This document shows, in pieces, positions 23,801-35,800 of a stretch of 64,000 bases of DNA. Source of the stretch: Crambe crambe. Taxonomy: Eukaryota; Porifera; Demospongiae; Poecilosclerida; Crambeidae. Each line of letters opens with the position of its first letter. Positions within the stretch are counted from its first letter, which is position 1. Below the pieces are notes generated by a model. It was not told where the DNA came from and did no database searches. It saw nothing but the letters and a program-made list of their open reading frames with translations. The stretch lies in the NCBI GenBank assembly GCA_963924555.1, contig OZ004587.1:2976001-3040000 (forward strand), written 5' to 3'. The translations under genes were made by a program, and so were the position numbers.

Positions 23801-26800
23801 AATCAGCGAAAGTTTTTTCCGCAAAATTCAATTAATTCGGTCAATTGCAAGCGCGCTCCATGCACGTGCCATGCTCGATCGGTGTATGCAGCTATTCATT
23901 CTTTGTTGCCATGTCTCTGCTCAAGTACTTCCAATTCTTCCAAAGCCTGATGGACCACTATCATCAGTAGTTCCTTCTTCTAGTATAGCAGCCGCTAACA
24001 AGGAGGTGAAACAGGTATTAGACTACCCTGAGAACGGGAAGAAGAACACCAAGTCCAAGATCAAAGCCCAGCGTGTAACGTATGAACATTTTTCTCCGGA
24101 AGAGAAAGCACAAATTGCTGAATATGGTATAACAGCTTCAATTCGATACTTCTCAGAAGTTTTTCCAGACCGTTTGCTGAGGGAAGTACTGTTCGAACGT
24201 GGAAATGAAGTACTTACGTGAAGTCTCCATAAGAAAAAGAGCTGGAGAAGATATTAATGTGAAGAAACTTATAGGAAAGAAGACAGGCCGTCCACTTTTG
24301 TTAGGAGAAGACTTGGATAAGCAGGTACGAGAATACTTAGTGTCACTACGTGAAAATGGAGCTATAATAAACACTGCTATAACTATTGCCTGTGCAAAAG
24401 GAGTTTTGAAGAATTATGACAGCAATCTTCTCGAGTGCAATGGAGGACATATTTTATTGATCAAACACTGGGCAAAGTACTTAATGGAGCGCATGGGATT
24501 TGTCAAAAGACGTGCAAGTACAAAAGCAAACGTTTCCATTGCAGATTTTGATCATTTTAAGGCACAGTTTGCTTATGATGTGAAAGCAATAATTATGCTG
24601 AAAGAAATCCCCTGTCAATTAGTCATCAACTGGGACCAAACTGGGATACATTACGTACCAGTTTCTAGCTGGACTATGGCAAAGGAAGGCTCGAAGCGTG
24701 TTGAAATAGCTGGAATTGATGACAAAAGACAAATAACTGCTGTGTTTGGTGTTACCATGGCAGGAGACTTTCTTCCTCCACAGTTAGTTTACAAAGGTAA
24801 AACAAAAAATGCCTTCCTTCTATCGATTTTCCATCTAATTGGCACATCACCTGCACAGAAAACCATTGGTCAAATGAAAAGACGATGATTGATTGACTAC
24901 CTAGAGAAAATTCTTTTCCCCAATAAAAGACTCAAACTCAAGCTTGATATAAATCATCCATCTCTAGTCCTTTTTGACCGATTTAAAGGTCAATGTACAG
25001 AAAATATTTTCTCTTTGCTCAGAGCCAAGCATATTCTTGTTGCTGTCATTCCTGCTCACTGCACAGACAGGCTTCAGCCACTTGATGTTAGTGTTAATAA
25101 GGCAGCCAAAGAATTCCTTAGAGGTCAATTTCAAGAATGGTACTCTGAACAGATATGCCAACAATTGAAGGGAAAGGGGGATGTATTGAATCCTGTTGAT
25201 TTGCGAATGAGTATTGTGAAACCCCTTGGTGCCAAGTGGATGATCAGCTTGCATAACTACATGAAGTCTAAGCCAGACATTATCAAGAATGGATTTCGAT
25301 TTGCAGGCATTATTCAATAGATTTTTTAATATTACAATAATTATAATTAATTTTTAAACAGTGTTGAAAGGTCTCATCACTCCATTTTCAAAGCATTCCA
25401 TAAGATGTTGTCTCATGCTACTCTGTTCAAACCAAAAGCAAGTGCTGTTGCAGTAGCGATTGCGAAAAGACCACACTCACTTCCACCTTCCTGCTTGCAT
25501 AATTGTAGCATATTAATCTTTGGTTTGTCTTCAGTCTCAAATAGTTGAAATATTACGGTCTTCATCATAAAAAAGTTCCCGTTGCGTTGCCGTACAATGT
25601 CAGTAGAATGCTCAAGCGTTGTGAAAAAACCGTGTGCGAACGCTTTATCAACGCAAACCAGGCGTTATAGTGCTTTGTGTTGAACAACCCAATTAAACGT
25701 AGTTGAGTTCGAAATTACTAAACGTTTTTACGGTATGAAAGCATGCAGCAATTCCAGCAAAAACGTTTATCAGCAGATCGACAGCGAGATGACCTGCAGG
25801 CAGTCTCCAAGGAAGACCTTGAGCTCTACGTAGCTAATAATACACAGATATCGACTCGTGCATGCTAGTGGTGGTACAATTTCTTCTGCCTTCATCGTGT
25901 CTGTGAAGTTTCATCATACTGCAAATCTGACAATAGAACATCATCATAAACATGGGTGGTGTTATACTATAGCTAGCTGTAAGTGCAGAGCTAGCCAACA
26001 TAAGCTAGTCAGCTTAGAGAGATAGCTATGTATAGTTCTCTAGGCTGGCTCGCAAGACTAGCTAGTCTATATTAATTTTAAGCTTTAGCTACGTAGGGTT
26101 ACGTTTTGTAACAACGTTTTTTCACCTACATACGTACATAGCTATGCTTCTTACCATTTCTTCGTGAACGTTGAACGGTGGGCACAGGCGTGCAACGCTT
26201 GATGTTAACGGTGTAGAAAATTAAACGCACGGGTGACTGTGTAGAAACTACAACGGTCAAGGCGTTCAACGCCAGTCTTACCTGGACGGAACGGGAACTT
26301 TTTTTGCAGCCTACCGTACATCCTCTGTGTTTTGTTCACAGATGTATAGAGTGAATCAAAGATCTTGATTTCATCTTCCCTACATCCAAGGGTGGAAGCC
26401 ACAATCCAGTGGTTTCCATAACTGTGAATTATCTGCACACCCTGCTTTATCTTCTTTTGTTTTTTGTGCACTAGTAGTGTCTCCTTCCATCCATCAATGT
26501 GTGGAAACTGCTTCTTGAGAAGGGATTGAGCATAGTTAATATGTCTGTCACTGAGCCAGCTTCCACTAAACAATTGCTCTGTCTTGTACCAGTTACTTCA
26601 CACGTAAGCATAGAGAAATGAGCTGCAAACTGAGGATATTGCTCGTGGCACATGTCCAACAGTAACACCTTCATTAACTACAGCAACAGCATATGGATCA
26701 TGGACATTGCCATGTTCCTGCTGGCATGGCAGAACTTGCCCAACAACAGACTCCCAAATCTCTTTGTAGACATGGTAGCCTCTAATAACAGCTTCTATAG

Positions 26801-29800
26801 TATAGCTGCTTTCTACAGGCACCTCACTCATTGCTTATTTACTCGAGCTCAATGGTGCATGGCCTGGGCAGCTGCTGGATATCTTATACGCATGCGCATG
26901 CATGCGATCAAAGACGACGTGTCGTGACATGACGTGACGTACATAAGGCCGTCATCAATCGATCGATTGTGAAAGATTTCTCCGCGAATTTTCATTCGCG
27001 AAAGTATTCTCCCTCGAAAGTTTCCCACTATACGGTATACAGTTTATAATAATAAGATTGCCATTGATCTAATTTGTATAACTTTGAGCATCAAGAGACC
27101 AAGGCAACATGAAGAGAGAAAGCTAATGACATATTCGCTAGCTTCTAGGCATTAATTATGATTATGGAGGGCCTGCAAAGGAGGATAAAACTGTCTATAG
27201 GGCATGGGCAGTGCATGAGAGCACTATGACCCTGCCCTTATGGACTGGAGCAACTACTGGATCGACCTAAGGCAACAGGTGTTCAAAAGAACTTCTGCTA
27301 TTTCGCTACAATAAAACGACCAATTTGCTAAGAACTTACTAACACTTATGAAGTTGATCTGTGATCTAGCCTTGTCCCCAGGCTCTCGCGCTCACATGGA
27401 AGGAGAAAGGGAAGAAAGAGAGCCTGGCACACACCGACTGCGCATGCTCAGGTTTTTCACAGAAATCTGTATTCTTCCATTAATTCATTTTACGTACAAA
27501 TGCATAATACTGTAACAGATGATGTCATTATTCAAATGTCAACATAACAATGGCTGCATATAATATTCAGTGTCTAGTGTTCATAGCAGTGTTAGTTTTG
27601 AAGAAACCAGCCAGTACAGACTTGGAAAGTTAGGTTTTAGCGATCTCTCCTTGAAGGATGAGCAGTGTCTGTTATCAGGGCCATTTACGAAGGAAGCAGC
27701 ATATTCATGTGGCTATCTAGTGGCTTTGGGAAGAGCCTATCCTCCCTTTTGTGATGAAACACCAGTATAACAACTTGGTGATTCCAGTGCTGGTAGTTTT
27801 CCCCTATTAATAATCCATTTTTAATTGTAGCATGTGCACATAATAATAACCAACTTGATGCTTCCAAGAGCTGTGCTGTACTAGTAGTTTCTCCCCTGAT
27901 GGTAGATCAAATAATCTATTTCTAACTGTAGCACATCAAAGCATCATCGCGCATCATAATGAGGTGGTAACGTGCCGGGCAGCAGAAGTCGCACATGATG
28001 AAATTTACGATCACTGTGTACCAGGCTCTCTTTCTTCCCCTCCCCCTTCCGTGCGCACGCAAGAGCCTAGGGATGAGGCTATGTTGACAGTAAATATGTA
28101 TAAGACTAAGAGCTACAGTCTAGAGATTCGGTCCAAGAATCAAAGGGGTGGGGCATATTTCTAGCATGTGCACTGCAAGAAACAAAATGTCTGCCTTGTT
28201 GTAGGTTAAAAGCTAGCAGGTTCAAAAATGATGCGCTACCTTTGAGTTAAAGGTAAAGCATTATAGCATATTTACTTCTGAGTAGTGTAGTAAGCATTTC
28301 ACCATCCATCCCTACTTAGAAAGTACAAGCATACTCTTTGATATTTAGCTGCTACTGCACAGCGATATGAGATCAAGTCCATATTGAAAGTACAATACTC
28401 ACTCCATAAATGTAAAAGATTTTGAAAACTTAATAATTGAATCTAAATTTCGATTGACAGTCTAATATCATGCATCAGTCCGTATTCTACAGAGCATATG
28501 CATAAGAAATGAAATACTCACTAAAATAGAAGCATCCAGGGTGTCTTCTATTTGGTCTGAGCGAAAAGTAGAAGGCTCATAGTGAACTTTGACCTTTCTA
28601 ATTTGGTTGTATATCTTCCCAGCCTCTTTACAAATTTGAATGCACTTCATCTCATCCTTTAACATCTTGTCAAATATCCATGTCATGTATATTGAAAAAC
28701 TCTTCACCTTAACGCCATTAGCATCATAAGAAAGCTTATGGTCTTCTTGGAATACCATAGTATCATACACATCTGCAAAAAGGTAAATGATACAATAAGT
28801 TATAAGTACATGTAGCTTTACTTGTGAACTGCTGTACACTAAATATCAGTGTGCTACCTAATTATTGAACATCATCATGAGAATGAAAGACTATAGTCAT
28901 ACCAGTAACGGTATTTGACGCTGAGACTTTCAATACTCTCTGTGCATCTCCACCCCAGAATCTTTTGTAGTCTCTTAAAAAAGAATCCCGTAGTTTTAAG
29001 TAACCGTGAGCATCCAATCCTATATATTCGTAATAAAATTGGGACAGTGGAGGCATTCTTAGGGTCAGTCTCATGTGCCGTAATCGATTGCTGCTTGCAA
29101 ATATATTTCTAAGAGGTAAAACAAAGGAAAGGAAGAAAAGATGAAACTACATATCAAAATACAAGCATAGCTACTCTTTAAGAATAATCACATACGTACG
29201 TACATACATACATATATACATGCAAAAAAATGCAAATCATCTAGCTGCCACTGAGCGGTCACACGCACATGGTCAAGCCAGGATGCCAGTGCACTAAGAG
29301 CCAGTGCTGGCAACCTCCTGGAGCCCAGGCTAGGAACTCACAGGAGGACCTGAAGTCCCACCTGGACCACAACTGATATCGGAGAGATAACCAGTTTGAT
29401 TTGCACCCTGGAAATTCTAGGTACCCATTTTCAGCTGGGTGGACTGGTGGCATGGTGTTAGATGGATATTCACCAGCAAATTAATGATGGATAAACACCA
29501 TATGTCACTGGTGGGACTCGAACTCACGGTCTCCCGCTTACAAGCCCAGAGTGCAAACCACTCACTGCCAGTGACTCCACACATACATACATACATACAT
29601 ACATACATACATACATACATACATACATACATACATACATACATACCTTTCCTCTCTAAAAATTCCCCAAAACTCTTGAATATTACCACATTGGACAACT
29701 GCAATTTGTATGCCAGCTTCAATACATTCATCAGGAACTAAAACATGAAAATTTACAGTGGCTCCTATCTCTTCTTTATTTCGCACTCTCACGTTGCAGT

Positions 29801-32800
29801 GCCTATACAAGAGGAAATTTATTTTAATGGGCCAGCTCTGGGAAAAACTGGCAGTCAGCCAAAATATTTGAGTAGTTTTAGTGAGAGCTTATGTTTGGAA
29901 ATAGGAACTAAGCTATCTACACCACCTTCGTTGGTGCTCTGTAGTGCCAGGAGGCAAGACACTAGCTTTTCTCTGACTTTAGTTTGAAACCTCACCCACT
30001 AACTATATTATAGTCTTAATTTGGCTGACTGCCGAGTTTTCCCAGAAAGGTCACATATTAATGATCAGTGTGGCACAATAAGTAAGGTAAAGGGTGTATT
30101 GGAAACACTCTATAGGATACAGCACTAACTACATAACAGTTAGACACATTTAAGAGACCCGAAGACCCTGGGCTATAGTGACCTCAGGGCCTGAGGGTCT
30201 CTTAAATGCCATAGATCCTGTCAGTCAAGGTGTCTAACTAATTTAGACTATAGCCATCTAGTCTAGCTCTAGGAAGTGCTCATTCAAGCAGGAAAATAAC
30301 ACAGTTGTCATCTGCCTTCACAGTAAACACTCCATAGAAACAACCGTGCCCTTAGAGGTGGGGCACTAAGTGAGCTACTTATGCCATGGACAAAGGGCAC
30401 TAAGTGAAAGCAGCAGGCATGTGAAATAAGAGCTCTCCAACTGACCAATCAGATCGCTCCATTCAAATCAACTATAGTCTAACTGTAAAAGAAAAACATG
30501 AAAATGAAACAGGGACTAGTAAACTGTTCAAAAAAGGGTGTCTCTTATTTACTCTGAGTACTACAATCAGTGATTGATCATGGAGCTGGAGCACTTTATT
30601 ATGCAGTACTAATGATCTTCTGAGGAACTTGACAGTTACATTTTACCAAAAGACATAGCTAGCTAGCTAGCTTGAGATGCTAACAATCCTGACATTTTCA
30701 AACTGTTAATTAAAAGTCCAACCATAGGCTAAGTTGTCAGATGAAAAAAAAAATGTCTTAATCATTGAATAAGATTATTGACACTGGCCATTTTGATCCA
30801 CACTTTCAAAAAATTATATTGACCCTTATACTTAACTATATACTGGCTTCAGTTTGCCTACTGAACTCTTTGACTCCGGAATTCAAGCAATGATCTTGGT
30901 GAACATTATGTAATGTATCATGTGACATGGTCGTACTTTTCTTCCACCTAATATTGCTGAATGAACCAATCATTGAAGCTATCTATCATAGAATATCAAT
31001 GCTGTGTGTCCTGGGGCATTCTTCCTGGACTTTTCACTGTAAGACCCCTGGTATCATCACCTATTGGATACTGTTTTTGAAAAACAGCTTGATATCATTA
31101 TGGATTTATTCCTTGGTCTATACGTCCCATCCTAGCTCACACCTTCAAATTAATACTAATCAAACATACAATTTCTCCATTTGGCGGTTATATTCTTCAA
31201 TAATCTTGAGAATAGCTTTATTGGGAAAGAATTCATCCTTTTGTGACGTTCGCTTTTCTCCCTTTTTCGCCACCAGATGAGCTTTTTCATACGTCCATCC
31301 ATCAGCATCAATGACAGGGTCACTGAATATATTTCTTGATAGTGGACAACGAAGGAAGGATTCTAAGTGAATGACCTGAGAAATAGTAGCCATTATAATT
31401 TACTCTCTAAAGATCATAATGTGAATGTGGCTAGGTAGTAAAGGCTACATGCCTGCCAGGCAAGGGTAAGGGTGAGTGCGCACATTAGTGCATACTTGTT
31501 AATTGATCACACCAATTTTGTCAACATTGCAGTTCAATTTTGTCCAATTCTAATACATACCTACACAAATGCTCAAACACAGCATACAATGTCAACTTGA
31601 TCTCAAAGAGAGCAGTATATAGTAGGGAGGACAGATCTCCCACTTGGACTCAACAAAAGTTACAGTGAATGATTATCCTACTTACTAGAGCCTACTAAAA
31701 CATGCAGAACCAGGGAGCTTACGATTCCAGAAATATGGCAAGCAGGTCTTCTTCTCTATTGCTCTTGTTCTTGTTATTATTATTGTTACAGAACCATATG
31801 TCGAGCTATAGCTATAAATTCACACCAGCTACAATCTTTTCTACTCGTCAATCCTCGAAAGAGTCCATGTAAAAAGGGAACTCTGGATCACAGTACCTAC
31901 TAGTTTAATTATTGGAAGCCATTTGATAATGTGCATGCACATGCAATTGATATGAACATTACTCAGCTAGCCGCATGGCTCTCTAGCTCACAGCTCACTC
32001 TGTCTGTCCCTGCACACACATTGAAGAATTGACTCCTGTATAAAACGACATGCCAATCGGATCACCATGTGATATAGCCGTAAACCTGCATTTCTAAAAT
32101 CATCCACTTTTTGGAGCCCACCCCTTTTCTATAGGATCGATGGCTGTAGCTGTTTCGAGTGAGATTAGAGAAGTTTTCAGCAGGCTTGGGCTGTCTGTAA
32201 ATTGCCACTCCCTTAGACTCTCCAAGAATTCTCCTTCTCTAACTACTGCTGTTCGCGTAAATTACTTGCACATGGTTTATGATTGCCATGATGTAATATT
32301 CAAAAATGATGTAATGACACAAGTCGTGCATGCTAGAGTCACCAGACCCTTTCTCCTTCCCCTACCCCCAAGAAAAGGAAGGTAAAGGGTCAGCTATGCC
32401 AGACAAGTAATAGTGAACAATCAGAATGTGTGTCTGACATGGAAAGAGTACTTGAAATCCTCCAAAAAGAAGCTGGAAAATTGGTATAAGGATAAATGAA
32501 TAATTCATGTTTTCCTTGGATTCAGTAATCGATGGGGCATTCCGTACAGTGTGTGAAAAGTATCCACCACAAGTTCAAGGAACTTGATTAAATAGAATAG
32601 GAAAAGCATGCAGATGATTGTAGCTCAACTAGATCCTTCCTGCTCATAGGTGATCTGCACAATATCTGCAGAATTATATTGATACTAAACACTCTTAGTG
32701 TGCGCTGAGGGTTAGCACTTCAGTGCTTTTCACTAACTGTAGCAATGTGTTATTAGCTAGCAGCACTGGTGGCAGCATACTGTACCAATATCAGGTGGTA

Positions 32801-35800
32801 GTGGAGTTCCAACACATAAAGTTCAGAGGAATTGAACAAGCTAATTTTTTGTTCAGTGGCAGTGCTGCTGCAGACAAGTGTTTTGCATGTAGGAACTACA
32901 ATATAACACTTTGTTCAATGTACCCAGGCTTTTGCAGGGCAGTGGAAAAGCAATGGGTATGGTATCAATTGCATGTGCATGCACTAAACACAATGGTAAA
33001 TCAGTACTACATAAGCTAAGGAAAATACCATCACACTAGCCTCACTATTTTCTACGGTTCATATTAATCTTGGCAATATTACTAAAAGCATGCATTGCTT
33101 ACTGTTCCATCTGGTCTCCAATTGTGAATTATCTGCTTTAGCAAATGATTTCTATGCTTGGTTTTAAACCGGACAACTTTATCCTCATAACTGTATCCAT
33201 CTTTGCACACCACAGGATCTTTCAGCAACTTTTTCTTCTCATGACACCGCAAGTAGGCTGGGTATGTAGGAGACTAAGGAAAAAACAGTTGATACACTGA
33301 GGTAATGAGGATATAGCTATGATTATGCACAATTCACAAGCTGTGGCCCACATAAGTATACATGACCTGCTTTGGGAAAACACAATTATTTATTTATTTA
33401 TTTATCAAGTGCCAACCGCATACGAAGTAGAAAAAATATACATAAACAAACAAGTGATGAAATGGTAACGGTGTGATATGGTTGCAAGGGTGTGCAGTGG
33501 GGATTCTATCTAGAGCTAGAGAGAAGCTGCTATGAACTTGCTATGAACTTGCTATGAACACTATATGAAGAGTGCCAACTGAAGCCTAAGCAAAGAGCAA
33601 CAAGGTACTGAAGGTAGTTAGTATATAGCTTAGTTAGTCTATAAGCTGGAAAGCCTACCTTAGTTGGTGATTTTCCATACAACTCCGCTGTGATGCTCCA
33701 TGCACGAAGCTTTCATGGCTGACAAGCTAGCTTTAGTGCTATATTCGAAGCCCTTTCAGCTCTAAAGCAATCACCTGGCACATGCATGCGTGGATTGGGT
33801 AAGGGTCGCCGATATAATGCGCTAGTACATGATGTCTAATTACATAGCTAGGGGGAAAATGGTGTTCCGTTCCACTGGCCTTAAGCGTTTGCTGAGCAAT
33901 TGCTGAGAAAGATGGCATGTAATTTCCAGCTCTTTTATGACAGTAGTAAGTGTTGAGATGGGAAGAATGAAGCTCATATTCATTACTTGGTATGTAATGC
34001 TGCTTTGATATCCATTATTAGTATTGTACTGAGTAAGCTACATAAACATTATACTTCCACAAATTGAACAGCAAAGATGGTGGGTGGAGTTTCAAATTCT
34101 GCCAAGAAAGAAGCTCATTTCTTGTGTCTTAGCACAGCCAAGCTCTAACCAAAACTCAGAAAAGCAAAATCCTGAGCATAGTAACTTCTCATTGACTCTA
34201 GAATGGCCGACTAGCTAACTTTAGCTTTGATTTGGACTGTACTCAGTTCTAATTATGACTGAATTTGCGAAAACCCACATTGTAGCAAAAATCATTTTAG
34301 TGAGTCATAACATTTTTTTTTCTGTATATACAGTAAATCATCTATCCTTAAACAAACTCTGTTACAGCTTAGAGAATAAAGCACTAGTCCGCCATGTAAG
34401 CTTCATGCACGGAGCAGAGTCATGTGGAAAATCACCAGAACTAAGGTAGCTTAATTGCTTGAAATATGAAACTAAGCTAGGTACCTGTTGCTCCTTATAG
34501 TTGGTGCTCTGTAGCAAGTAGGCGAGAAACTCTTAGTTCGAAACTCTGCCCACTCAATTTTTAGAAGTGCATGGGTGTGTTTTTTAAAACACTAATGGAC
34601 GCTACCTGGAGTTTTCTAAGAGCTGTTTCTCAGGAGCCCGAGCTGTGTGGTAAAGGTTTTCTCACAGTTCCACATTTAGGGCCAGAATATGTTGGTACCA
34701 GTACTAGAACTAGAGGGATGGTCTGTACTTCGACAAATTGAGAAATCTTGAGAAGCCATTTCAAAAAAAAAATCTGTGAAATTAACTTAGTTAATTCCAC
34801 AGATTCCCTGGGGAAACCTGGCAGTCTGTTATTCATAGTCTGTGACCCTTGGATTGTCTACCACATAAATTTCAAAGTTCTTCGATGCCTGAGGAACAGT
34901 TCCTAGGAAACTCCAGGTACAGTAGAACCTCGTTTATCCGTACCTCAATTATCCGGAACCTCGATTATCCGGATTCAGAATTCAACCAGCCACGCCCCCA
35001 TTTTTCACTTAATTAGAACATCAGCTGTTAGCGATCAGGTAGCTTTTGTTGTTGTTGCTTGTCTTGCTGGCTAGTGGTGGGCTTCTGCTAAACAGAAGAG
35101 AGTAGTTTGACTGTTAAGGAGAAGGTGGCAACTGTTAAGCAGCTAGTAAAACCTTATTTCCAATTAATCTTAAGTTATCCGGACTATTTCACTTATCTGA
35201 ATAGCAAACAAATTTCTGAGGACAAAGCTGTTCGGATAACTGAGGTTCTACTGTAGCATCAATTAGTATTTTCTTGATTAGCTGTTGGATTCTCCATGCA
35301 TGAAGCTTTCATGGACCAGACTCAGCGTCAGACTCAAAAAATAATAATAGCCTTTCAAATTTAATACAACTCAAAACAGAGAAAATTTCAAGGACACAGA
35401 AGATTTAAAATCAATATAGCAGTTATCGATGGGAACCACACACTTGTACTCAGGATATGATAATTGTGATTCAGGAGGCTGCACACACAGTTGGCATCTC
35501 GGCCATGACCCTTACTGAACCAGAATACAGTCAGTAGTGTACATAATGAAGTAGTGTACATAATGAAGTAGTGCACATAATGAAGGGATATACAGAACAA
35601 AGATTGACCCCCTTTTACTTTTTTGAGCAATGGTCATCCCTATCAGTGGTGGATCCAGGATTTTTAGAAAAGGGGGGGGGGGCAATAGATGCAGACTCAT
35701 AGCCAACTTGTGCGTGAAAAATTTTTTACCTGGCCATGCCCACTTTTGTTGCCTAACCACACCCTTAAACTGTGCCCACTAGGCCAGTCTGCAGCTAACT

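Larger units (their letters stand above)
23741..27037. mobile_element. Two-gene pogo-type transposon with TA duplications
   Basis: Inverted ends begin TACCGTATAG, then GGAAACTTTCGAGGGAGAAT and ACTTTCGCGAAT, bounded by TA as expected for Tc1/mariner-pogo. A plus-strand pogo transposase fills 23.9-25.3 kb and a minus-strand HIRAN/Ulp1-like gene fills 25.35-26.83 kb, the two converging near 25.34 kb. A later insertion of about 730 bp (25,571-26,302) splits the second gene. It sits in intron 9 of the host gene. Confidence 0.85.

Noticed and set aside
25354-26831. A virus-like (Polinton-type) protease
   Set aside because: C48-type proteases occur in such elements, but here the gene carries a HIRAN-like domain and lies within pogo ends; no capsid, polymerase or integrase of that class is present.
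29504-29575. A functional tRNA gene
   Set aside because: Acceptor and D stems pair, but the anticodon stem does not, and a SINE body follows directly.
29417-29810. Open frames with repeated CMYVCMYV or HTYIHTYI
   Set aside because: They are translations of the CATA microsatellite.
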